Source of the DNA: an uncultured Sutterella sp. | Lineage (GTDB): Bacteria > Pseudomonadota > Gammaproteobacteria > Burkholderiales > Burkholderiaceae_F | Reading direction: 5' to 3' | Length of the DNA stretch: 12,309 bases | Assembly: GCA_900553105.1 (NCBI GenBank) | Contig: USCE01000021.1 | Span: 1 to 12,309 of the forward strand | In this document: positions 6,782-12,309 of the stretch, one piece after another | Position numbering within the stretch: the stretch's first letter is position 1 | How the letters are laid out: each line of letters begins with the position of its first letter | Translations under genes and position numbers: made by a program | Notes under the pieces: model-generated | Seen by the model: only the letters and a program-made list of their open reading frames with translations | Databases searched by the model: none | Told to the model about the DNA's origin: nothing

Positions 6782-6789
6782 CTTCGATG

Positions 6790-9276
6790 TTAGAAGCGTT
6801 CTTTAAAGAAATTCTTCAAGCGATCCCAACCGGATGGCTCTTCATCTTTTTTCTTGGGAGCTGGCGGTACAATGCCGTTAATGGAGCGAATTCTTTCTGC
6901 ATCGAGAGCCATCATCGGTTCATACCATTTATTTTGCAAACCGAGGACAATACGGTGCTCGGCGCTTCTACCATTGAGTTCGCCGTTGATCGTTTCATCA
7001 TAAAGATTAATGGATGCGGTGCCACGTAGGCGATTGCCTTCAATTGTAGCGGTCAGTTGGTCCAGTGACGCTTGACTGTCGTGAATGGTCACGATTCCCC
7101 GAAGTTCTGAGACAGGCGTAGAGAATTCTCGTCCGCTTTGAGGTTCTTTGAATCGTGCAATATCGGAAACTGCTACCGCTAAATTCGCCCCAAAAAGCTT
7201 AGTGTCGGAGACAGCGAAGCCAATTTGACCGTTTAGCGTTTGTTTGGAGAAGCCATTGCCGTATAGATCGGACTGCAGATTGAGTTGACCACCCATTGCC
7301 AAAGTGCCGCCCGCATCTTTTACAAGATCTGCCAAGCGGGCATTGTCAACTTCACAACGCATGCTCCAATGTCCCATGGCATTGAGAGTTGCTTGCAAAG
7401 AGGTCTTGCCTTCGTAAGCCAACGCTTTCCCATTTTTGACAACTAGCGTGCCGTCTTTGAGTTCGACGTCAGACTTAAACTGCACGAGTTTGAGTTTGCC
7501 GGCGACAAGCTCGCCGACAACGATCTCTCCGCGATAATCAAAACGATTCAAAAAGCTGAAATCGGTAAGGGGTACGCGAAGTGCAGAGGCCGAATCAACA
7601 GAAGCGGCTTCTGGCGTTGGAGAAAGCGCTGTTTGAGTTGCAATGGTCGTAACCCACTGTGCTTTGATTAAACCATTGCTCGGAAGTGCGCTCGGTGTTT
7701 GAGAGGCTTCTGGGTTGTACTCGGGTGGTGCTTTAGAGCTCTCAGCCGGAGCGATTAAAGCTGAATTGTTATTTTCTGCACCTGCTGATTTATTCGGAGT
7801 CGGCTCACCGGGGGCTTGCGAAGGCTCCGAGGTCAGCTTTGCAGGGGCTTCGTCTGGTTTGTCTTCGGCAGGTTTCGGCGGTTCTTGCGCAGTCTCAGTA
7901 GTCTCTCCAGGCAAGGGGTGAGCAGGCGGCGCTATGGACTTTTTAGCAGGTCCTTGGACTGTATTGTCAGCGTTTTGCTCGGAAGTTTCCTGCCTTGTCG
8001 ACGCAGCTTCAAGTGCTTGTTTCGTGGACTCTGCCGTTTGCTGAGCGGAAGATTCTTCCGGCGCAGTTTTCTCACTAGGTTGCCCGACATCGCTCTCAAC
8101 GCTTTGCGAAGAGATACTGGCAAGCGTATTTAAGTCTGATAAGGTTAAACGACCGATGACAACCTTTCCGTCGATTGCAGGGTGGTCGAAGCCAGCTAAA
8201 TGACCTTGGAAACTCATCGGTGCATTGTTGAGGCGGCCGTAGAGTTCCAGATCCGCTTGTTGGGTAGAGCGATTGACCTTGACCTTCCCGTTAACGGGGA
8301 TTTGTTCTTGGTTACTGTTGGCTGCAATAAAGCCTTGAAGGTGATCCAATTGCCAAAGATCGGTAGCGCGAGAGAGATTAACCGGTGAACGTAAATCGAC
8401 TATCCAGACGCCGTTGTCATGCGTTAAATGTAAATCAGGGGCTTTAAATTGTTCAGCGGTTAACCGACCTTCGGCAAGTGAAATATCGGCGGTTCCAAGA
8501 TTTTTAAATCCTTTTAGCGACAAATGGGCGGTTTTTGCGTAAATTTCACTGTTGTTTAAACGGATTAAGGGTGCAGAAATTTGCATTTCTACGGGCAGAG
8601 CCGTTTGTGTTCCCTTAGCTTGCATTGAGAAGGATTCTAATGCAATTTGCCCCGCGGCCAAGTTTAAATCCAACGAAAATGCGGCTTCAGTTTCAAGAAG
8701 AACATCTTCGGGACTCATTCGTAATTGTCCGGCAAATGCGATCGGTGCGTGCATTTGCGGGGCGGGATTGGCAATTTGGGCTCTCAGATTGGAAAGCGTT
8801 ACTTCGCGATTGTTGTGCCCGAGACGAACCTCGGCATTATTAAACTCAAGCGATTCAATGACAATACCGTCAAAAAATGCAGTATTGTCAGTGCGGTTTG
8901 TTTGTAACCATGTCTTGAGGTCCATCAATTCACGGTTTTCGTAGAAAAAGCCATCGATGTCGAGTAAGTCTAAATGCACACGACCGATTAGCAGCCACCA
9001 GGGATTGATTGTCAGGTAAGCGGAACGATAGTAGGCAACAAGCTTGTTTTGTTGGTCAAAGAGCTCAGCGGCCGGCAATGCAATCGCCAATTTAGGCAGG
9101 ATTCGTACTTCTGCAGCCTCATTCATGCGAATGCTGTAACCGCATTCTGACAGAGTTTGCTGTAGTTGCTTTTCAACGCGCTCTGGCGTGATCAAAAGAT
9201 AAAGGGACAGCACTGCCGCTATGGCTAAAAGTGCCAGAGTGCAGAAAATCCAGAGAATTAAACGCAACGCACGCAT
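6790..9276 (-). CDS. AsmA-family envelope protein with a long disordered linker
   Basis: AsmA-like proteins are anchored in the inner membrane by one N-terminal helix and extend into the periplasm; relatives (TamB, YhdP and AsmA itself) are linked to lipid transport and outer-membrane homeostasis. The 828-residue product has a membrane segment at about 7-29 (LILWIFCTLALLAIAAVLSL), then ITPERVEKQLQQTL, typical of AsmA. A beta-rich region runs to about 390. Residues about 391-567 are Pro/Glu/Ala/Ser/Thr-rich with no predicted fold. The AsmA C-terminal domain follows (about 568-795: LTDFSFLNRFDYRGEIVVGEL and onward), then a basic tail, PPAPKKKDEEPSGWDRLKNFF. The ATG at 9274-9276 has only a weak, distant AGG before it. 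Two terminators flank the gene, so it is probably transcribed alone. Which E. coli paralogue it matches is unclear, so no gene symbol is given. Confidence 0.88.
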   Translation of the reverse strand: MRALRLILWIFCTLALLAIAAVLSLYLLITPERVEKQLQQTLSECGYSIRMNEAAEVRILPKLAIALPAAELFDQQNKLVAYYRSAYLTINPWWLLIGRVHLDLLDIDGFFYENRELMDLKTWLQTNRTDNTAFFDGIVIESLEFNNAEVRLGHNNREVTLSNLRAQIANPAPQMHAPIAFAGQLRMSPEDVLLETEAAFSLDLNLAAGQIALESFSMQAKGTQTALPVEMQISAPLIRLNNSEIYAKTAHLSLKGFKNLGTADISLAEGRLTAEQFKAPDLHLTHDNGVWIVDLRSPVNLSRATDLWQLDHLQGFIAANSNQEQIPVNGKVKVNRSTQQADLELYGRLNNAPMSFQGHLAGFDHPAIDGKVVIGRLTLSDLNTLASISSQSVESDVGQPSEKTAPEESSAQQTAESTKQALEAASTRQETSEQNADNTVQGPAKKSIAPPAHPLPGETTETAQEPPKPAEDKPDEAPAKLTSEPSQAPGEPTPNKSAGAENNNSALIAPAESSKAPPEYNPEASQTPSALPSNGLIKAQWVTTIATQTALSPTPEAASVDSASALRVPLTDFSFLNRFDYRGEIVVGELVAGKLKLVQFKSDVELKDGTLVVKNGKALAYEGKTSLQATLNAMGHWSMRCEVDNARLADLVKDAGGTLAMGGQLNLQSDLYGNGFSKQTLNGQIGFAVSDTKLFGANLAVAVSDIARFKEPQSGREFSTPVSELRGIVTIHDSQASLDQLTATIEGNRLRGTASINLYDETINGELNGRSAEHRIVLGLQNKWYEPMMALDAERIRSINGIVPPAPKKKDEEPSGWDRLKNFFKERF

Positions 9277-9333
9277 AATAGGGAAACCTAGAAAACTCGA
9301 CGTAAGGATGGACGTCTCATCGCGTTAAAGTTA

Positions 9334-9369
9334 ACACAAAAACCTGAAGGATGTTTCAGGTTTTTGTGT
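9334..9369. terminator. Strong inverted-repeat terminator after the XRE gene
   Basis: A perfect 15-bp stem, left arm 9334-9348 and right arm 9355-9369, with a 6-base loop (GGATGT). The GC-containing core CCTGAA/TTCAGG is flanked by five A on one side and five T on the other, so it should work in both directions. It lies 16 bp past the XRE gene stop and 57 bp before the asmA start. It should end minus-strand transcription from ychF and xre and leaves asmA needing its own promoter in 9277-9333, where I see no convincing -35/-10 pair. Confidence 0.88.
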
Positions 9370-9384
9370 AGGTGTTTGCATTAT

Positions 9385-9756
9385 TTACTTTTTGAGCTTA
9401 TCTCGAATTGTTTGGCGGAGGTTCGGAGCCAAGCGTTCCAATGCGTCAAGTGTCATAAAGACGGAGTTTCTGCCCCGATTTGAAAGCTCTCGGAACCGAG
9501 CGAGCAACTCGCTTTCTTGTTCAATCGGGTTGTGACGTTCGCTTGTGATAATAAACAGCACGTCAAAACCACAATCATTGAGGCGAGGCATGCGGAAAAT
9601 CCCGGGATCTTCTTGTCCTTCTTCGTATTTTTGATATACCTCGAGTGGCACACCGAGCAGTTGTGCAATTTGGAGCTCCGTGTAACCTAAACGTTCGCGT
9701 TCGGTACGCAGTCTTTCGCCAAATTCTCGGCGGCGTTTTGACAATGCAGTTGCCAT
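9385..9756 (-). CDS. Small XRE-family helix-turn-helix protein
   Basis: Cro/C1-type DNA-binding domain at about residues 12-71: EFGERLRTERERLGYTELQI opens it, followed by AQLLGVPLEVYQKYEEGQE and a helix ending DVLFIITSER. The pattern FGERLR..RERLG...YE.G...P......L...G.DVLFI(I/L)T is shared with many small prophage-type and chromosomal regulators. Residues 72-123 form a charged, probably helical tail, perhaps for dimerisation. The 123-residue length fits a stand-alone regulator, and no effector domain is visible. Target genes and signal are unknown. The gene starts 58 bp after ychF, with a hairpin in the gap, and ends at a strong terminator. No integrase or phage gene is nearby, so I read it as a resident chromosomal gene. 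Confidence 0.82.
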   Translation of the reverse strand: MATALSKRRREFGERLRTERERLGYTELQIAQLLGVPLEVYQKYEEGQEDPGIFRMPRLNDCGFDVLFIITSERHNPIEQESELLARFRELSNRGRNSVFMTLDALERLAPNLRQTIRDKLKK

Positions 9757-9784
9757 AATTGACTCGTATCAAATTTCGTCAGCA

Positions 9785-9805
9785 AGTCCGCCCTTAGGGC
9801 GGACT
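9785..9805. repeat. 9-bp hairpin between ychF and the XRE gene
   Basis: AGTCCGCCC (9785-9793) pairs perfectly with GGGCGGACT (9797-9805) around a 3-base TTA loop. It lies 9 bp past the ychF stop and 28 bp before the XRE start codon. No U-run follows on either strand, so it is a weak terminator candidate. It could instead be a processing or 3'-end stabilising stem-loop, or an operator for the XRE protein, which commonly binds inverted repeats upstream of its own gene. Confidence 0.5.
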
Positions 9806-9814
9806 GCATCAGAA

Positions 9815-10909
9815 TTAAACGTTAAAGAGGAAGTTCATGACGTCGCCGTCTTGAACTACGTAGTCCTTCCCTTCGGCTCGCATCTTGCCGGCCTCTTGTG
9901 CTCCTTTCTCACCGCCTAAGGAGACATAGTCGTCAAAGCCGATTGTCTGAGCGCGAATAAAACCGCGTTCAAAGTCGGTGTGAATAACGCCGGCGGCCTG
10001 TGGGGCCGTATCACCCTTGTGAATTGTCCACGCGCGCACTTCCTTAACACCGGCGGTAAAGTATGTTTGTAACCCCAGAAGATCGTAACCTGCACGGATC
10101 ACGCGATCAAGACCAGCTTCATGCATCCCCATGTCTTCGAGGAACATTGCCTTGTCCTCATCATCGAGTTCAGCAATTTCAGCTTCAATTTTGGCGCAAA
10201 GAGCCACAACAGGAGCATTTTCTTTTGCGGCAAACTCTTTAACGGCCTCAAGCAAAGGATTGCCTTCAAATCCTGTGTCATCGACATTGGCTACATACAT
10301 TGTCGGTTTGACCGTCAAAAGACAAAGTGGTTTGATGAGTGCTTTTTCTTCCGTAGTTAATGCTACCTGACGAGCCGGTTTGCCCTCATTGAGCACGGGA
10401 AGCAATTTCTCAAGGACCATAACAAGTTTCAGGGCATCTTTATCACCGCCTTGACGAGCTTGTTTGCTGTATTTGTTAAGCGTACGTTCGACACTGGCCA
10501 AATCGGCAAGAGCCAATTCCGTATTGATGACCTCAATGTCTTCGATCGGATTGACATGACCGGCAACGTGCACAATATTATTATCGGTGAAACAGCGAAC
10601 GATGTGAGCAATTGCGTCACATTCACGGATGTTGGCTAAAAATTGGTTACCTAAGCCTTCACCCTTGCTGGCACCGGCTACCAGACCGGCAATGTCAACA
10701 AATTCGACCACGGCCGGCACAATGCGAACCGGATGGACGATGTCGGCAAGCTTTTGCAGACGCGGATCGGGCACTTCCACCACGCCGACGTTCGGTTCTA
10801 TGGTGCAGAAGGGGTAGTTTTCCGCTGCAATTCCTGCCTTTGTTAACGCGTTAAAGATGGTGGACTTGCCGACATTAGGCAAGCCGACGATGCCGCATTT
10901 TAAACCCAT
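9815..10909 (-). CDS. ychF: Ribosome-binding ATPase YchF (Obg/OLA1 family)
   Basis: P-loop protein of the Obg family that binds ribosomes and hydrolyses ATP in preference to GTP; it is linked to stress responses and translation. Motifs: G1 GLPNVGKST (9-17), the YchF hallmark NYPFCTIEPNVG (31-42), G3 DIAGLVAGASKGEGLGNQFL (72-91), and a G4 position reading NVDD (208-211) instead of the GTPase NKxD, which fits ATP preference. A coiled-coil insertion runs about 130-175 and the C-terminal TGS domain about 281-364, ending DYVVQDGDVMNFLFNV. Length 364 against 363 in E. coli. GGA lies about 9 bases before the ATG. pth-ychF is a widespread gene pair; here a DUF523 gene stands between them. A possible promoter is in the 62-bp gap upstream. 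Confidence 0.97.
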   Translation of the reverse strand: MGLKCGIVGLPNVGKSTIFNALTKAGIAAENYPFCTIEPNVGVVEVPDPRLQKLADIVHPVRIVPAVVEFVDIAGLVAGASKGEGLGNQFLANIRECDAIAHIVRCFTDNNIVHVAGHVNPIEDIEVINTELALADLASVERTLNKYSKQARQGGDKDALKLVMVLEKLLPVLNEGKPARQVALTTEEKALIKPLCLLTVKPTMYVANVDDTGFEGNPLLEAVKEFAAKENAPVVALCAKIEAEIAELDDEDKAMFLEDMGMHEAGLDRVIRAGYDLLGLQTYFTAGVKEVRAWTIHKGDTAPQAAGVIHTDFERGFIRAQTIGFDDYVSLGGEKGAQEAGKMRAEGKDYVVQDGDVMNFLFNV

Positions 10910-10938
10910 GATTCATCATCCATAAAAGAGAATTATTA

Positions 10939-10947
10939 ATTTTAGCA
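10939..10947 (-). promoter_or_regulatory. Candidate extended -10 promoter for ychF
   Basis: The minus strand reads TGCTAAAAT here: TG, one base, then TAAAAT, an extended -10 element. Transcription would start about 23 bases before the ychF ATG. The surrounding 62-bp gap is AT-rich, but no good -35 hexamer lies at normal distance. The call rests on pattern alone. Confidence 0.35.
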
Positions 10948-10971
10948 TTCTTAACCTATGTCCCGTCTTAA

Positions 10972-11478
10972 TCACAGGTGCAAAGGCAAGTTTTGAAAAA
11001 GGTTGTCGAGCTCGTGCTCATTGAAAACGGTAATGCCGTTTTGTGTCAGTAGTTCTGCTGTAATGCCTCGACCTTGTACGAGCTTACCTTCAAATCGACC
11101 GTTATAGACGAAGTGATTGCCGCAAGAAGGACTTTTGGCCTTCAAAATAGCAACCTTGATCAGATGTTCTCGTGCACGCTCCAAAGCGATGCATGCGCCT
11201 TTGACATAAGCTTCGGTACAGTCGTTGTGGATTTGGGTGCAAACCTTGGCTCGCCCGGCCAGCACATCAGCTGCAGAATAACCGGGTTGTATTTCGCAAG
11301 GAGATCTCGGTACGGTAAGTCCGCCATCGCACTCCGGACAAACGGCGATGATGCGATTTTGTTCTAAGAGTTGTTGTAACCGGGAATCAATGACACACTG
11401 ACTGTGCCCGTCATAGCGTACACAGTCGCCGAGCAAACAACGACTTACGAGAACTTTCTCAGGCGTTATCTTTATCAT
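10972..11478 (-). CDS. DUF523 domain protein, function unknown
   Basis: Complete single-domain DUF523 protein of 168 residues. Family blocks: VSRCLLGDCVRYDG (11-24), VCPECDGGLTVPRSPCEI (46-63), DCTEAYVKGA (86-95), KSPSCG (115-120) and GRGITAELLTQNGITVF (136-152). The repeated cysteines at 14, 47, 50, 61 and 119 within conserved blocks suggest a metal site or redox chemistry, but I know of no established reaction. In other proteins this domain is sometimes fused to DUF1722. The only plausible start (ATG 11476-11478) lies inside pth, giving a 20-bp overlap. That implies translation tied to pth, with a GAAG about 4 bases upstream. ychF follows after 62 bp. A role linked to translation quality control is suggested only by position. 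Confidence 0.88.
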   Translation of the reverse strand: MIKITPEKVLVSRCLLGDCVRYDGHSQCVIDSRLQQLLEQNRIIAVCPECDGGLTVPRSPCEIQPGYSAADVLAGRAKVCTQIHNDCTEAYVKGACIALERAREHLIKVAILKAKSPSCGNHFVYNGRFEGKLVQGRGITAELLTQNGITVFNEHELDNLFQNLPLHL

Positions 11479-12088
11479 TATCTTCGGTCTTTGTCACACG
11501 AGGATTTCCAAATGGTGCAATGGCACGCTTAACGCGAGTCATGTCTCCTGTAGCGATGTCGGTTGTACATTTGAGGGCAGCCGTGAGGCATTGCTCAATA
11601 AGTTCACGTTGCTCTGCACAGGGACTATGTAAGACAAAATCGGCAACTTGTTGGTTTAGGCCCAAACTTCTCGGATGACCGGTACCGATACGAAGACGCC
11701 AGAAATCAGGTGTGGAGAGTTTCTCGGTGATGTCTTTTAAGCCATTGTGACCAGCGTTGCCGCCCCCTTTTTTTATTTTCATGCAACCGGGCATCAGGTC
11801 GAGCTCATCGTGCACGACCAAAATTTCGTCAGGAAGAATTTTGTAGTAAAGAGCGATTGCCACCACTGCAGAACCCGAGCGGTTCATGTAAGTCTGAGGT
11901 TTTACGAGCCAGAGGTCTTGTCCGGCCAAACGCACACGGGCAACCTCGGCGTTAAACTTCTTTTCTTCGTGGAAAAAAGTAGACTCGCGTCGAGCGAGTT
12001 CATCGACAAACCAAAATCCGACATTGTGGCGTGTATCTTCATAGTCCGGTCCGGGATTGCCGAGACCAACGATTAAACGAATGGGCAT
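11459..12088 (-). CDS. pth: Peptidyl-tRNA hydrolase Pth
   Basis: Essential esterase that cleaves peptidyl-tRNAs dropped by stalled ribosomes and recycles the tRNA. The active site is intact: Asn11 in GLGNPGPDY, catalytic His21 in TRHNVGF, Asn69 in QTYMNRSG, Asp94 in HDELDL and Asn115 in GHNGLKDI. The glycine loop reads GGGNAGHNGL, where E. coli has GGGHGGHNGL, a mild variation outside the catalytic set. The protein has 209 residues against 194 in E. coli; the extra length is a charged tail (RVTKTEDNDKDNA). The ATG at 12086-12088 is preceded by AAGAGAG at good spacing, and a plausible sigma-70 promoter lies just upstream. It overlaps the DUF523 gene by 20 bp and is divergent from the radical SAM gene. 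Confidence 0.97.
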   Translation of the reverse strand: MPIRLIVGLGNPGPDYEDTRHNVGFWFVDELARRESTFFHEEKKFNAEVARVRLAGQDLWLVKPQTYMNRSGSAVVAIALYYKILPDEILVVHDELDLMPGCMKIKKGGGNAGHNGLKDITEKLSTPDFWRLRIGTGHPRSLGLNQQVADFVLHSPCAEQRELIEQCLTAALKCTTDIATGDMTRVKRAIAPFGNPRVTKTEDNDKDNA

Positions 12089-12116
12089 GATGCTCTCTTA
12101 AAAATTGTCCGCTCGG

Positions 12117-12145
12117 ATTGTAACCTGTTTGCTAGCCCGTGACAT
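12117..12145 (-). promoter_or_regulatory. Candidate sigma-70 promoter for pth
   Basis: On the minus strand ATGTCA (12140-12145, 4 of 6 matches to TTGACA) and TACAAT (12117-12122, 5 of 6 matches to TATAAT) are 17 bases apart. Transcription would start near 12110, about 22 bases before the pth ATG. This is the best pair I find in the 96-bp gap between the divergent genes. Confidence 0.45.
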
Positions 12146-12175
12146 AATGAGCAGACGTTGTCAATGAGAATGTAT

Positions 12176-12180
12176 AGGTG
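12176..12180 (+). promoter_or_regulatory. Ribosome binding site of the radical SAM gene
   Basis: AGGTG lies 4 bases before the ATG at 12185. It supports that ATG as the true start of the gene running off the right end, although the spacing is slightly short. Confidence 0.6.
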
Positions 12181-12184
12181 ACTT

Positions 12185-12309
12185 ATGTCAACAATCTTGT
12201 TTCCATCTCCCATTTTCGGTCCGGTTCTCAGTCGTAGACTTGGAACATCGCTGGGGGTTAATTTATTGCCGGCAAGCGGCAAGGTCTGCACGTTTGATTG
12301 TATTTACTG
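12185..12309 (+). CDS. Radical SAM protein, N-terminal fragment (COG0731-like)
   Basis: The first 41 codons of a plus-strand gene run off the window. The peptide starts MSTILFPSPIFGPVLSRRLG and continues TSLGVNLLPASGKVCTFDCIY. The pattern FGPVxSRRLGxSLGxNxxP.....C.fdCiYC is the N-terminus of a radical SAM group resembling COG0731-type Fe-S oxidoreductases. The cysteines at 35 and 39 are the first two of the CxxxCxxC motif that holds the 4Fe-4S cluster, and the window stops two bases (TG) into the codon expected to be the third. Substrate and reaction are unknown; the COG contains wyosine-synthesis-like enzymes, but that role is not expected in bacteria. An AGGTG ribosome site precedes the ATG. 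The 96-bp gap to pth must contain both divergent promoters. Confidence 0.85.
   Translation, partial: MSTILFPSPIFGPVLSRRLGTSLGVNLLPASGKVCTFDCIY

Noticed and set aside
7816..8133. Plus-strand frame of 105 codons with Arg/Phe-rich repeats
   Set aside because: It is the antisense of the repetitive Pro/Glu/Ala/Ser linker of the AsmA-like gene; its composition follows from that and it has no ribosome site.
8552..8944. Plus-strand frame of 130 codons inside asmA
   Set aside because: It is opposite a conserved coding region, has no recognisable domain, and is one of several overlapping chance frames.
9385..9756. XRE protein as half of a toxin-antitoxin pair or prophage remnant
   Set aside because: No adjacent small toxin frame, integrase, attachment repeats or phage genes; neighbours are housekeeping genes and a terminator closes the gene.
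10270..10300. YchF NVDD in place of the GTPase NKxD as a broken motif
   Set aside because: YchF/OLA1 proteins characteristically deviate here and prefer ATP; this is a family trait.
12143..12163. CATAAT and TTGTCA as promoter elements for the radical SAM gene
   Set aside because: Spacing to any partner hexamer is wrong (about 19 bases from TTGTAA, or only 9 bases to TATAGG), so no promoter was called.
1..12309. CRISPR array, tRNA, rRNA, insertion sequence or defence system
   Set aside because: I found no regularly spaced repeats, no terminal inverted repeats with a transposase, no RNA gene signatures, and all long frames are explained by conserved housekeeping genes.

Overview
The window is ordinary bacterial chromosome carrying conserved housekeeping genes. 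The likeliest source is a betaproteobacterium of the order Burkholderiales, perhaps a gut Sutterellaceae-type organism. Reasons: GC appears close to half; RpoH, FtsX, RsmD and Pth look proteobacterial; CoaD has an ISG form of its usual ISSS motif, which I recall from Burkholderia; and FtsY lacks a long acidic N-terminal domain. The assignment rests on protein resemblance from memory, not on a search. Bases 1-41 are not biological: they match an Illumina Nextera adapter with its i5 index, so the genome starts at base 42 at what was a contig end.

Layout. 42-111 (+) may hold the last codons of an unidentified gene. From 5794 down to 93 on the minus strand runs a tight series rsmD, coaD, ppx, ftsE, ftsX, rpoH, trmL, with junctions between an 8-bp overlap and a 48-bp gap, so probably largely one transcription unit. 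ftsY (5801-6727, +) starts head-to-head with rsmD, with only 6 bp between the start codons. ftsY and an asmA-like gene (9276 to 6790, -) converge on a bidirectional terminator at 6745-6781. A second, perfect 15-bp stem terminator at 9334-9369 separates asmA from a small XRE-type regulator gene (9756 to 9385, -). Next, also on the minus strand, are ychF, a DUF523 gene and pth. The right end holds the first 41 codons of a radical SAM gene on the plus strand (12185-12309), divergent from pth.

How the genes relate. ftsY (membrane targeting), ftsEX (division and wall hydrolysis) and rpoH (heat shock) form the classical E. coli ftsYEX-rpoH group. Here ftsY faces away from ftsEX-rpoH, and rsmD-coaD-ppx lie between. 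rsmD and trmL modify rRNA and tRNA, coaD makes a coenzyme A precursor, and ppx degrades polyphosphate. pth and ychF act on peptidyl-tRNA and ribosomes, and the DUF523 gene between them overlaps pth by 20 bp. asmA encodes a membrane-anchored envelope protein with a long disordered linker.

I found no CRISPR array, insertion sequence, prophage, toxin-antitoxin pair, defence island, tRNA or rRNA, and nothing that looks like a new multi-gene system. The points worth checking are the adapter artefact, the rearranged ftsY/ftsEX layout, the AsmA linker, the DUF523 gene's coupling to pth, and several hairpins.
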